Positions 53,460-62,058 of a stretch of DNA of 64,000 bases are shown here, in pieces. Origin of the DNA: Campylobacteraceae bacterium (GTDB lineage: Bacteria > Campylobacterota > Campylobacteria > Campylobacterales > Sulfurovaceae); contig JALVUD010000044.1 in the NCBI GenBank assembly GCA_027035765.1, positions 113,062-177,061 on the forward strand, read 5' to 3'. Both the position numbers and the translations under genes were made by a program. Under the pieces are notes generated by a model. It made no database searches, was not told the DNA's origin, and saw only the letters and a list, made by a program, of their open reading frames with translations. Each line of letters begins with the position of its first letter. Positions within the stretch are counted from its first letter, which is position 1.

Positions 53460-53581
53460 CTTCTCCTCCTAGCGACAGAACTCTCTGAAAAGCGAATAGA
53501 GCGTAACCCCGTTTTTCAGAGAATACAATCATTATAGAGGAGTTGGAGAGATCGATCAATGCCTTTTGATCACAAACAGGA

Positions 53582-54526
53582 TCATTTTTCGTCATAAGAG
53601 GGATTTTTTGCCGCCACCGCCGCGGGATAGATACCGTAGTGCTGATAGAAGAGTCGGCTGAAGTACCCCTGATGGCGATAGCCCACGCTTGCAGCAACCT
53701 CACCGACACTCAGGTCTCCGTCCCTGAGCAGACGGTTGGCCGCCTCGAGGCGCAAACGCTTTACGTAGTTGTGGATCGTCGTACCGTAACGCTTTTTGAA
53801 AGCCCGTTTGAGCCGAAAATCGTTGGTACTGCAAAGCCGGGCCAGTTCCGGAATCGTGGGGGGATCGGCATATCGCCGAATCAGAAGATCTCTCGCCAGT
53901 GCCGTAATCCGTCTCTCTTCATCGGTAAGTGTGACACGATCGTTTTCAAAAGAGAGAAGATCAAGACGATGGAGAAAAAGCTCCACCACCCGATGCTCCG
54001 TCGCCAGCCGACTCATGGTTTTTCGGCGGCTGGATCGAAGGACTCTCTCCAAGAGATAGTCGCCGTAGGCGTCCATCGGATGGGTCGCAAGAGGGGTAAA
54101 CCCTTTGGCGCATTCCAAAAGCGTGTGGAGTCGATCGATCGGGTCGTTGGCCTCTCCCTGACGATACCGCGCCAGAAAAAAATCGGCGACAAAAAGCAAA
54201 AAGAGATGAGCCGGGCCGTCGATCCTCTCGAGATGGAACCTACCCGGACCGGCGAGGATCAAACTCCCTGTTCCTTCACTCCATCGCTGAAGCGCCTCGT
54301 CCTCTCCCCGAAAACGAAACTCTCCCTGCATCAACAACGGCAACACGATCATGCGGTCCCAGTTCTTCCCTGCTCTCGGCGGAAGACTCTGTCCTTTTTC
54401 GACCCGGATTTCCAAAAGCACCAGGCCGTTGGAGACATCCATCCGCAGGATCGAAGCTCCCGCAGGTGCCGGAAGCGACGTCACCACACATCGGTTCTCT
54501 CCGGCGTTGAAGAAGAGGCTTTTCAT
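53582..54526 (-). CDS. AraC-family transcription regulator
   Basis: 314 aa. The C-terminal ~100 residues hold the double helix-turn-helix (IPELARLCSTNDFRLKRAFKKRYG; DLSVGEVAASVGYRHQGYFSRLF), and the N-terminal part is an uncharacterised sensor. ATGA overlap with the upstream SDR gene, so it is translated with it. Target unknown. Confidence 0.9.
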   Translation of the reverse strand: MKSLFFNAGENRCVVTSLPAPAGASILRMDVSNGLVLLEIRVEKGQSLPPRAGKNWDRMIVLPLLMQGEFRFRGEDEALQRWSEGTGSLILAGPGRFHLERIDGPAHLFLLFVADFFLARYRQGEANDPIDRLHTLLECAKGFTPLATHPMDAYGDYLLERVLRSSRRKTMSRLATEHRVVELFLHRLDLLSFENDRVTLTDEERRITALARDLLIRRYADPPTIPELARLCSTNDFRLKRAFKKRYGTTIHNYVKRLRLEAANRLLRDGDLSVGEVAASVGYRHQGYFSRLFYQHYGIYPAAVAAKNPSYDEK

Positions 54527-55362
54527 TCCGCTGGGATCCCGTAATACTCCATGACACGACGTTCGTACTCTTTGTCGCTCAATTCACGGCGCATCGTCAG
54601 AAACCTCCTCGCCATCTCCCCTACCGCCACGCGAACCGGTGCGTCAGGATCTTCGACAATCTGCAGGATCGCTTCGGCCACCAGGCGAGGGTCGTTGCCT
54701 TCGTTGATCTGCCGGATCACCCGGGGAGCCAGGGTTTCGGTCAAACGGGCATAGGGGGATCCGGGATCCCGGATCGCCGCATTGACCCGGAGATTTTTTC
54801 GGGCGAACTGGGTATCGAAAAACCCGGGCATCACCGAGTGGACCTGGATGTTCCAATCCGCCAGCTCCAGACGCAGAGAATCGGTCATCCCCTCCACGGC
54901 ATACTTGCTGGCATTGTAGAAGCTCAAAAGCGGCAACCCCACCCGTCCAAGGAAGGAGCTGATATTGACGATGATCCCGGATCGTTTTTCCCGCATAGCG
55001 GGAAGCACTTCCTGCGTCATACGAACCAGGCCGAAGAGGTTGATCTGGAACTGATCGATCATCTCCTCCTCTGTGACCTCTTCGAGGGTGGAGACGAGAC
55101 CGTAGCCGGCATTGTTGACCAGGATGTCGATCGTCCCGGCTTTGTCCAGAACGGTTGCGACAACTTCACGGGCCGAAGCGTGGGAGTGAAGGTCCGCCGG
55201 CAGAACCTCGACCCCCTCGATGCCTTCTGCTGAGAGTTTCTCTTGCAGCTGTCCAGGATCACGGGTGGTGGCGAAGACCCGGTATCCTTTTTCGGCAAAG
55301 AGCCGCACCGTCTCGTAGCCCATCCCGGTGGAGGCGCCGCTGATCAGAATATTTGCCCCCAT
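54523..55362 (-). CDS. short-chain dehydrogenase/reductase
   Basis: 279-aa SDR with the cofactor motif ISGASTGMGYE, NNAGYG, and catalytic Ser/Tyr/Lys in VNISSFLGR and YNASKYAVEG. Substrate unknown. ATG 55362 overlaps the upstream stop (ATGA); three bases earlier only a TTG is available. Confidence 0.9.
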   Translation of the reverse strand: MGANILISGASTGMGYETVRLFAEKGYRVFATTRDPGQLQEKLSAEGIEGVEVLPADLHSHASAREVVATVLDKAGTIDILVNNAGYGLVSTLEEVTEEEMIDQFQINLFGLVRMTQEVLPAMREKRSGIIVNISSFLGRVGLPLLSFYNASKYAVEGMTDSLRLELADWNIQVHSVMPGFFDTQFARKNLRVNAAIRDPGSPYARLTETLAPRVIRQINEGNDPRLVAEAILQIVEDPDAPVRVAVGEMARRFLTMRRELSDKEYERRVMEYYGIPAE

Positions 55363-55796
55363 CAACGTCCTTCCGCTCCGGGATATTCATCCGTCGATGC
55401 AAAAAGAAGTTTCTTTCGGAGACAAACGAGGCTTGCGTTTCCGATACAGGGAGACCCCAGGGGAATCTCCCGTTTCGCATCCACCAGAAAAATCGTCGGA
55501 TATTTCGTCGTATAGTAGAGTTCGATCGGGTAACGCGCCTTGGCATCAGCGATGACGATAACGGCCACGGTGTTTTGGGATATTTTCCGGCTCAAGTCGG
55601 CTTCTTTTCCGATCGCGGCAAGAACTTTTCGCCCGTTCTCGGAGTTTTTGACCAGTAGAAGCAGAAGCTTCTTTCTCGTTTGCACCGCCTCGCCTCGGGC
55701 GGCTTCGTAATCGCCGCGCCAATGGACGAACGCTCCTGCTCCCAGCACCTGAAGAATGATGAGTAGAAACAGCAACAATCTCACGGCACGACCCAT
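55362..55796 (-). CDS. hypothetical exported thioredoxin-like protein
   Basis: 144 aa with an N-terminal signal anchor (4-24). KKLLLLLVKNSENGRKVLA, YTTKYPTIFLVDAKRE and the spacing resemble a thioredoxin-fold (DUF-type) protein, but the usual CxxC is missing; only two late Cys are present. Overlaps the preceding gene by 16 nt. Downstream of nirS; role unknown. Confidence 0.6.
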   Translation of the reverse strand: MGRAVRLLLFLLIILQVLGAGAFVHWRGDYEAARGEAVQTRKKLLLLLVKNSENGRKVLAAIGKEADLSRKISQNTVAVIVIADAKARYPIELYYTTKYPTIFLVDAKREIPLGSPCIGNASLVCLRKKLLFASTDEYPGAEGR

Positions 55797-56185
55797 TGGA
55801 GCCTCTTGATAATCATCGGTGTCGTGAAACTTTTATTTTCCAGCGTGATCGCTTTGAGACACTCCTCTTTGGCCAGGCGGGCATAGAGCGTCACGCTCAC
55901 CCTGTCTCCCTTTTTGAGCCCGGGAATTTTGTAGTGAAGGATTCTACTCTCCTTGCCCGGCAGATTGTTCACCTTTGCCGAAGTGGCCGGGGTCGGAATG
56001 ACGATGGGCTTCCCCTCCTTGAAAAAACGGTAAGCGAAATAGCTCCGGGCATGAGCCGAGCGGCTGTACTCTTCGTAGATGGTTTCGTGGCACTCTTTGC
56101 ATTTTCTGTTGGAAATGTAGGGACGGGCTATGCCCAGCAATGTGAGAGATACCGTTTCTGCAGAACATTTGAGAAGATGATGCAT
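55781..56185 (-). CDS. small c-type cytochrome-like protein downstream of nirS
   Basis: 134 aa with a single heme motif CKECH (about 29-33) followed by ETIYEEYSRSAHARS, like the first heme region of multiheme cytochromes. Only a weak hydrophobic N-terminus (VSLTLLGIA) precedes it. GAGG 8 nt before ATG 56185 supports the start. It could be a trimmed multiheme protein; function unknown. Confidence 0.62.
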   Translation of the reverse strand: MHHLLKCSAETVSLTLLGIARPYISNRKCKECHETIYEEYSRSAHARSYFAYRFFKEGKPIVIPTPATSAKVNNLPGKESRILHYKIPGLKKGDRVSVTLYARLAKEECLKAITLENKSFTTPMIIKRLQWVVP

Positions 56186-56212
56186 TGATATTTCCTCGGA
56201 AACTTCAAGGCA

Positions 56213-56233
56213 TCACCCTCCAAAGGAGAGTGA
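56213..56233 (-). other. stem-loop after nirS
   Basis: TCACCCTCC pairs with GGAGAGTGA around an AAA loop (one wobble) between the nirS stop and the next gene. No U-run follows, so it may stabilise the nirS 3' end rather than terminate. Confidence 0.4.
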
Positions 56234-56242
56234 CACTCCGGA

Positions 56243-57952
56243 TTAAGCGCCGGGAACTTCTTCGCGGTGCTCGACGGAGTAGGTGAAGGTCGGAGTCGTC
56301 ATGTTGTAGATATACTTGACGAATTCGCCCGTTTTGGAGTTATAGACACCGATACGACCGGTCGTCCACTCGGAGATGAAGGTCCACTTGCCATGATTGG
56401 CGGGCTCTGCGTGAAGCAGTCGGGGCTGAACAGGGTTCTTGACCTTGGGACCGTGCTTGGCGGTATAGGTGACCAACGTCTCTTTGGAGATTTTGGAGGA
56501 AACCTCTTTGCCTTTGACCGTCTGATACTGGGTCGCATCCCACTCCTGCAGAATCTTGCCGGTATGGGCGTCGATCAGGTGACCTTTGGTCTTGCCGACT
56601 TCGATAATCCGATCGGTCTGCAGGGTCTGCTTGTTGATCAGATAGACCTTGTTGTAGTTGGCAGGACCGCCCAGGACACAGTCGGACCAGATATAGGGAG
56701 TGTCCTTGCTGGTCCCGACAAAGAGCCCGCCGCCGGCGGTCGGCACATTGGCAACGACTTCGTTGTCCATGTTCCAGATAACCACGTCTCCGACGTTCAT
56801 GCTGTTGGCGGCGTTGAGCTGACCGTAGCGTTTGTTGTACCAGGAGCTTCCCTGTCCGGGGTGGGGCTTGGTACCGGGGCCGGTATAGATCTTGGCAGCC
56901 AGCTTTTTGGTCTTGAGATCGACAACCCCCATCAGGTCGCTACCCTGCGACGCGACATAGACAAAACGCCCTTCGTCGGTTCCTTCATTTTCGAAAGCGT
57001 CGTGTAGGACTTTCCCGATATTGGGAATGTCACCCACGACCGGAAAGTTGGGTTTGCTGTAGTCGACGATATAGACATGACCGGCATCTTTGAGTGCAAA
57101 ACTGAAATAAGGACGATACGGAGTGTCGGCGATATAGGCGACACGGCTGGGCCCAATATTGCCGTCAGGATCGATGACGCTGGCAGTGGGATAGACTTTT
57201 AGCGGTTTCAGCGTCATAGCATCACAGAGAACGGCACCGCCGGGGTTGTAGTCTCCAGCCATCACATATTTTCCGTCAGGCGAGACCGCCAGACCGCGGG
57301 ACTCCTGTCCAACCTGGACACTGGCGATAGCCGGCTGGCCGGGCGCGTTGAGATCGAACATGGTCAGACGGCCGGAGCGGCTGATGGAATAGGCATAGCG
57401 GGGCATCCGCTTGTTGGTCACCGTGACGTGAACCGCAAAGCCCGCTTTGTGGCGGGAAAGGACCTTGCCGGTGGTTCCGTCGATGAAATCCACCAGTGAA
57501 GCGTCACGCTCAGTGGCGAAGACGATATCCTTGACACTTTTGACATCGGTAGGCTTGGGATACTTTTTGAAAAGTGCTTCCCGATCTGCCAACTTTTTCC
57601 AGCTTTTTTTGATCTTGTCCAGATCCAGCTTTAGCTCGACGGTGTTTTTCCAGTTCATCAGCCAGTCGACCATTCCCGCCGCGTCGTCCCGGCTGAACTT
57701 GGACTTCCAGGATGGCATCGCCGTACCGGGTCTTCCCTCCAGGATCGTATCGACAAGCATCTGCTTGTTTTTCTTTTTCAGGGCTTTGGGCCGCAGGTCG
57801 GCTCCCACGCCTCCCTGGTGGATCGGCCCGTGGCACCCCTGGCACTCTTTTTCGTACATTTTGGCAAAATTCATCTTGGATGTACCGGCCTGGGCCATCG
57901 TGACAGCCAACGATACTGCGGCGACATAGCTCAATGCTGTTCCAAATTTCAT
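56243..57952 (-). CDS. nirS: cytochrome cd1 nitrite reductase
   Basis: Periplasmic NO-forming nitrite reductase. Signal peptide (1-22), c-heme motif CQGCH (37-41), then the eight-bladed d1 propeller with blades such as RSGRLTMFDLN, SPDGKYVMAGDY and VYVASQGSDLMGVVDLKTKK; VLHDAF and KPHPGQGSSW contain candidate active-site His. 569 aa, full length. AGGAGG ribosome site. Preceded by an FNR promoter. Confidence 0.97.
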   Translation of the reverse strand: MKFGTALSYVAAVSLAVTMAQAGTSKMNFAKMYEKECQGCHGPIHQGGVGADLRPKALKKKNKQMLVDTILEGRPGTAMPSWKSKFSRDDAAGMVDWLMNWKNTVELKLDLDKIKKSWKKLADREALFKKYPKPTDVKSVKDIVFATERDASLVDFIDGTTGKVLSRHKAGFAVHVTVTNKRMPRYAYSISRSGRLTMFDLNAPGQPAIASVQVGQESRGLAVSPDGKYVMAGDYNPGGAVLCDAMTLKPLKVYPTASVIDPDGNIGPSRVAYIADTPYRPYFSFALKDAGHVYIVDYSKPNFPVVGDIPNIGKVLHDAFENEGTDEGRFVYVASQGSDLMGVVDLKTKKLAAKIYTGPGTKPHPGQGSSWYNKRYGQLNAANSMNVGDVVIWNMDNEVVANVPTAGGGLFVGTSKDTPYIWSDCVLGGPANYNKVYLINKQTLQTDRIIEVGKTKGHLIDAHTGKILQEWDATQYQTVKGKEVSSKISKETLVTYTAKHGPKVKNPVQPRLLHAEPANHGKWTFISEWTTGRIGVYNSKTGEFVKYIYNMTTPTFTYSVEHREEVPGA

Positions 57953-58020
57953 TTCTCCTCCTTTATGGCGAATGAAATAAACGGGCCGGCACTGCCGGCA
58001 GACTCCAGTCCATTGGATAT

Positions 58021-58062
58021 ATTCTATTGAAACGGCTCATCGGAAAAAATGATCTTGGTCAA
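58021..58062 (-). promoter_or_regulatory. class II FNR promoter of nirS
   Basis: Box ATGAT-CTTG-GTCAA at 58049-58062 (minus strand TTGAC-CAAG-ATCAT) and TAGAAT (minus) at 58021-58026, 22 bp apart; start near 58014. It lies just past the stop of the 53-aa gene. Confidence 0.82.
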
Positions 58063-58066
58063 CCGA

Positions 58067-58228
58067 TCACTTCTCCAGACGCTTTTTTTCACTGAAATAG
58101 ATCCAGATCATCGGAAGGATGATAAACGTATGCAGGGCAATCGTCAGAGTCAGAGGCCCTTGATTGAGCCAGGCAAAGATACTGTTGCAGGAGATATCCG
58201 TGCAGCTTTCGAACATATGAAAATTCAT
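58067..58228 (-). CDS. 53-residue membrane protein between norB and nirS
   Basis: Open frame of 53 codons plus stop: MNFHMFESCTDISC, a hydrophobic helix (about PLTLTIALHTFIILPMIWIY) and the basic end FSEKKRLEK. AAAGGAG sits 8 nt before ATG 58228. Too short for ordinary gene calls. Cys9 and Cys14 lie on the N-terminal side of the helix. Its position suggests a NorB/NirS accessory, an inference from context. Confidence 0.68.
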   Translation of the reverse strand: MNFHMFESCTDISCNSIFAWLNQGPLTLTIALHTFIILPMIWIYFSEKKRLEK

Positions 58229-58282
58229 ATTTCAACTCCTTTCATCATAAATAGGGGCGAAGCCGGGGCTTCGATGGCGAAC

Positions 58283-59710
58283 TCATGCTTGAGCCGCCTC
58301 TTTCTTGCCGATGGTCAAGAGATCAATAAGCAGATAGACGAAACCGATGAAGGTAACGACCCCCATGATCTCACGCCAGGTCTGCGCCTGGATATACCAG
58401 GGGAGGTTCTGGGCGGTGAAGAAGGCTTGCCATCCGGCACCCAGTTCGGCCCGCTCCACCAACACCTGCTCGTAACCGGCAATGGTCAGTGCCACGGTCA
58501 TTCCCAGAACACCGAAAGTGATCAGGAAGATCGCCATCTTGGAGTTGAAGGTCGCCTTCATCCGCTTGACGCCGTAACTATCCTGAATGCCAAGATACAT
58601 CATTCCGATCAGGATCGTCGCATAGGCCCCGAAGAAGGCCAGGTGACCGTGAGCCGCCGTAAACTGCGAGCCGTGGGTATAGATATTGACCTGAGGCAGG
58701 GTATGGAAGAATCCCCAGACACCGGCTCCCAGAAAGTTTCCAAAGGCGTTGACGGAGATCCAGGCCATAGCGGGACCGTTTTTGATCGCCGTCCGCCCTC
58801 CCTGCGCCTGGGTCTGCCCCTGCTCTTTTCCCCAGTCATAGAGGACATGGACAAACATCGCGACCAGAGGAACAGGCTCCAGAGCACTGAAGAGCGCTCC
58901 GATCTCCCACCAGTATTCGGGGGTACCGATCCAGAAGTAGTGGTGGCCAAGTCCCAGAATTCCGGAACCGAAAAGCATCAGCACTTCGATCCAGAGCCAC
59001 ATCTCGACGACTTCACGTTTGGCATTGATGACCCGGATCAGTCCATAGGCCGCCAGCGCTCCGACGAAGACCTCCCAGGTCGCTTCGACCCAGAGGTGGA
59101 TGACCCACCACCACCAGTACTGATCCATGGAGATGTTGTCGGTAAAGAACATCCCCGCCAGATAGAGGCCGGCCAGCGCCATCAGGTCTGCCACCAGGAC
59201 GGTCATGATGCCGGTCTTTTTCCCTTTCATATAGGTAAAGAAAACGTTGGCATAGAAGATCAGGACCACCACCACGATGCCGATATCGGCCCAGCGGGGT
59301 GCTTCGAGATATTCACGGCCTTCGTTGATGAACCAGATACTGCTCTCTTTCCCGGGTCCGACCTGGATAAAGATGAAGACCAGGACGACGACGGTAACCG
59401 CCAGAGTCAGTACCCAAAAGGCCAGTTTGCCCAGGCCGATGGCCACAGGATGCTCGATGCCCGTCTCATCGGGCAGCATCAGATAGACCGACCCGATCAT
59501 CGCATAGAGCATCCAGACCACCAGAGCGTTGATGTGAATCATCCTTGCGACATTGAAATCGAAGATACCGTAGAGGAAGCTGGGATAGAGGAACTGCAGT
59601 CCCGCAATCAATCCCATCAGCAACTGGGCGCCAAAGAGCACGATCGCCACCCGGAAATAGTTCATCGCCAGCTGTTTGGAAGGCGACAGATGTGCGGTTT
59701 TATTTAGCAT
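58283..59710 (-). CDS. norB: nitric oxide reductase large subunit NorB
   Basis: 475-aa, about twelve-helix heme b/b3-FeB enzyme reducing NO to N2O. His ligands in HLWVEATWEVF, GHHYFWIGTPEYW and SQFTAAHGHLAFFGAY are visible. Starts 11 nt inside norC. Short loops and the c-type partner mark it as cNOR. Confidence 0.95.
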   Translation of the reverse strand: MLNKTAHLSPSKQLAMNYFRVAIVLFGAQLLMGLIAGLQFLYPSFLYGIFDFNVARMIHINALVVWMLYAMIGSVYLMLPDETGIEHPVAIGLGKLAFWVLTLAVTVVVLVFIFIQVGPGKESSIWFINEGREYLEAPRWADIGIVVVVLIFYANVFFTYMKGKKTGIMTVLVADLMALAGLYLAGMFFTDNISMDQYWWWWVIHLWVEATWEVFVGALAAYGLIRVINAKREVVEMWLWIEVLMLFGSGILGLGHHYFWIGTPEYWWEIGALFSALEPVPLVAMFVHVLYDWGKEQGQTQAQGGRTAIKNGPAMAWISVNAFGNFLGAGVWGFFHTLPQVNIYTHGSQFTAAHGHLAFFGAYATILIGMMYLGIQDSYGVKRMKATFNSKMAIFLITFGVLGMTVALTIAGYEQVLVERAELGAGWQAFFTAQNLPWYIQAQTWREIMGVVTFIGFVYLLIDLLTIGKKEAAQA

Positions 59711-60368
59711 AGGTCCCTCCTGTCTCGTATTCTTTTATCGTTTTGGAGAAGCCCCTCGGGAAGCCGTTGGTGTCGATGGAAGACATATGCTTCAAAAACG
59801 CCACGATCCCTTTGGCCTCCTGCTCGGTGATTCCCAGATTAGGCATCATCCTCGCGTGGGTGGGATAGCGCTCAGGATGCATCAAAAACGCCACCATCGC
59901 CTCCTCTTTGGTCTTTTTACCCGTCATGGCGGGCATGGTCTTCTCCCACATGGGGTCAAGCCAGGCTTTGGTCAGATCCGGGGCATAATAGGCTCCGTTC
60001 CCCAGCAGCGTATGGCAGTCCATGCAGTTCTTGGCCTGAACCGTTAACTTGCCCAGATGCAAAAGCGCACGGGCCTCTTTGGGACTGAGCTCCTTGCCGA
60101 AGAGCGGCTGCTTCTCCGGACCGATCACGGGAGCTTCCAATCCCCGTTTCTCGTCATATTTGTAACCGATCTTGTAGTTGATGACCGTGGGAGCGGGAAT
60201 CCGCCGCTTGATCCCTTTGGCCAGCTCCTCATCGGTTCCCATTCGGATCTGTCCCATGGTGTCAAAGGTCAGCCAGATCAGCAGAATCGTCGCAAAACCG
60301 GTGACCCAGGCTGCCGAACGCCGCCAGAAACGGATACTCGTCCAGACGGATGGTTTTTTCTCAGCCAT
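59700..60368 (-). CDS. norC: nitric oxide reductase cytochrome c subunit NorC
   Basis: 222-aa membrane-anchored cytochrome: TM helix (about 20-38) and heme motif CMDCH with distal Met in ARMMPNL. ATG 60368 (MAEKKPSVWTS) follows AGGAGG. Overlaps norB by 11 nt. Confidence 0.94.
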   Translation of the reverse strand: MAEKKPSVWTSIRFWRRSAAWVTGFATILLIWLTFDTMGQIRMGTDEELAKGIKRRIPAPTVINYKIGYKYDEKRGLEAPVIGPEKQPLFGKELSPKEARALLHLGKLTVQAKNCMDCHTLLGNGAYYAPDLTKAWLDPMWEKTMPAMTGKKTKEEAMVAFLMHPERYPTHARMMPNLGITEQEAKGIVAFLKHMSSIDTNGFPRGFSKTIKEYETGGTYAK

Positions 60369-60378
60369 TTCTCCTCCT

Positions 60379-60723
60379 TTATTGGTTTGAGTCGTTGTGA
60401 TCGTTCTCGTACCGCTTATCCGCTTCATCGACCAGATAGAAGTAGAGATGCGGCACAAAGAGATACGCCACCATCGTCACCACCAGCACCTTGGTCGTGT
60501 AGTGGTTGCTGTGGATCAGTATGGCCAGCTCATACAGACAGAAGGTCTGCAATCCCCAGAACAGATAGCCGACCGGCATCCATTTTTTGGAAAAAAACCC
60601 CATCTTGGCCAGCGTGATGATCGCCGCGTATCCCGCACCGAAGACCAGCACCAGCGTCGCCACGATAAAGATCGGGAGAAACTGATCCGGAGCGATCGTC
60701 GGCCAACCTGTGAAATTTTCCAT
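60379..60723 (-). CDS. small membrane protein heading the nor operon
   Basis: 114 aa, three transmembrane helices, with H71/H75-type residues in LIHSNHYTTK and PHLYFYLVDEADKRYEN. No family recognised. Stop is 10 nt before the norC start; FNR promoter upstream. A NOR accessory role is inference. Confidence 0.7.
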   Translation of the reverse strand: MENFTGWPTIAPDQFLPIFIVATLVLVFGAGYAAIITLAKMGFFSKKWMPVGYLFWGLQTFCLYELAILIHSNHYTTKVLVVTMVAYLFVPHLYFYLVDEADKRYENDHNDSNQ

Positions 60724-60766
60724 TCTATGGACTCCTTTCGGCTATATGCTTATTCAAGCATAGGGC

Positions 60767-60808
60767 ATTATGGCAATTTTTACGTCGAGAGGGATTGACA
60801 TCGGTCAA
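60767..60808 (-). promoter_or_regulatory. class II FNR promoter of the nor operon
   Basis: Palindrome TTGAC-ATCG-GTCAA at 60795-60808 and CATAAT (minus) at 60767-60772, 22 bp apart; start near 60760, 37 nt before ATG 60723. Confidence 0.85.
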
Positions 60809-60962
60809 GCGATTGAAGGTTTTTTCGTAAATTGTTTTCACAAATAACCGATAAGCTGTGGATTCAACTACGATCTCGATCGCCTCCGGTATATCGGAAT
60901 GTCTTTCAGGGGGTTCCCTCGCGGGAAGTGGGAATATGGGAAGAAAAGAAAAACGGAAGAGC

Positions 60963-61337
60963 CTACTTCACGATACAGCGGGCAATATGAAAAGGACGGG
61001 TGTACTCGGGGGAGACGAAATTGTCCCCTTCGATCCTCCACTGACTGGCCGTTCCTTTGCGGATCTCAACCGACTGGGCCATTTTGCGTAGCATCCTGCT
61101 CTCGCAAAGAACCGGTTTCCCGGCATTGAAGGCTGCCTTGACCGTAGCGATCCGCGAGGTGGTGATCCAGAAGTGAATGCCGATAAAAAGGGCGAGAACA
61201 ATTGCCACAACTGTCATCCCTTTGCGGGGGGCGGCAGGGGACATAAAAGGCCGGGTCGTCACAAACAGCGTGATCAGCAGGATGATTCCCGCCAGGATCA
61301 GGTAAGCCCCTTCCAGATAGAAAAAATCTCTCAACAT
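60963..61337 (-). CDS. hypothetical membrane protein
   Basis: 124 aa with two helices (about 7-27, 40-60) and a C-terminal domain bearing two Cys (VLCESRML; HIARCIVK). ATG 61337 (MLRDFFYLEGA) follows GGGAGAAG. Divergent from 61477, sharing the spacer that holds an FNR box. Function unknown. Confidence 0.65.
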   Translation of the reverse strand: MLRDFFYLEGAYLILAGIILLITLFVTTRPFMSPAAPRKGMTVVAIVLALFIGIHFWITTSRIATVKAAFNAGKPVLCESRMLRKMAQSVEIRKGTASQWRIEGDNFVSPEYTRPFHIARCIVK

Positions 61338-61397
61338 CTTCTCCCAACCTCCTTCGATTTGAAAGACAAGTGTATCGCATCCCCCTGCTCTCTTCCC

Positions 61398-61439
61398 TTG
61401 ATATCTGTCAACAGCCTCTAACCGAGGAGTCCCTATACT
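61398..61439 (+). promoter_or_regulatory. class II FNR promoter of gene 61477
   Basis: TTGAT-ATCT-GTCAA at 61398-61411 and TATACT at 61434-61439, 22 bp apart; start near 61446. A less exact arrangement could also serve the divergent gene (TACACT around 61369-61374, off by one). Confidence 0.82.
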
Positions 61440-61476
61440 ATCTCCAAACAATCATCCGCACGAAGGATTTTTTGAT

Positions 61477-61863
61477 ATGTTCAGCAAAAAACTCGGATTC
61501 GCCCTGGGAGCCGTCATGATCTTCCTGGCAATAGTAGCCTTTATTCTCGGGCGTCCGCCCCATCGCGACGCCCGTCTCTATCCATTGATTCGGCAGTACA
61601 CTCCCTTTGTCGTCGAAAAGAATCTGGGAGGGCTTGTCATCCGGCGAAAAGACAACCCCAAGTTCAAAGTGGAGCCCGATGCCGTCAATTTCTATCCACA
61701 GCTACAGGAACTGGAGCGAAATTGGGCCGCCAAACATCTCAGTTTGAAGGGTGATACGCTGACAATACTCGACGATCAGGGCAAGCCGGTGAAGAGTATT
61801 CAACTACGGAATGAGAAAGAAAAACGCTTCATCCGCGATTACTACCAGGTGAAACCCCAATGA
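61477..61863 (+). CDS. hypothetical membrane-anchored protein, FNR-controlled
   Basis: 128 aa: one N-terminal helix (7-24) and a soluble basic domain (YTPFVVEKNLGGLVIRRKDN, RFIRDYYQVKPQ). GAAGGA upstream of ATG 61477. Its stop overlaps the next start by 4 nt. Unknown family. Confidence 0.68.
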   Translation: MFSKKLGFALGAVMIFLAIVAFILGRPPHRDARLYPLIRQYTPFVVEKNLGGLVIRRKDNPKFKVEPDAVNFYPQLQELERNWAAKHLSLKGDTLTILDDQGKPVKSIQLRNEKEKRFIRDYYQVKPQ

Positions 61864-62048
61864 TCAACTTTGTCCTGACTCTTGTTTATACCAGTGTTCT
61901 GCTCCTTTTTTTCGCCTATCCAGCAATGCGGATTTCCGAATGGCTGAGCGAACGCTATGGGATCGATCCCAAATGGCACCGACCCATGACCATCGGCCTG
62001 ACGATTCTCATTTCATTGATCGTAGCCGCTTATCTGCAGTTTGGATAG
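61860..62048 (+). CDS. small two-helix membrane protein
   Basis: 62 aa with helices at about 4-22 and 45-61, separated by RISEWLSERYGIDPKWHRP. Translationally coupled (ATGA) to the FNR-controlled gene before it. Function unknown. Confidence 0.65.
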   Translation: MINFVLTLVYTSVLLLFFAYPAMRISEWLSERYGIDPKWHRPMTIGLTILISLIVAAYLQFG

Positions 62049-62058
62049 GAAGGGAAGG

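Noticed and set aside
53551..53572. Possible FNR site upstream of the cytochrome c peroxidase (ATCAA and TTGAT words)
   Set aside because: The half-sites face outward and are not in TTGAT-N4-ATCAA arrangement at the 22-bp distance seen at the seven accepted promoters.
58049..59707. 552-codon plus-strand open frame opposite norB
   Set aside because: norB histidine motifs are on the minus strand; the plus frame is a low-complexity His/Asp/Gln-rich shadow.
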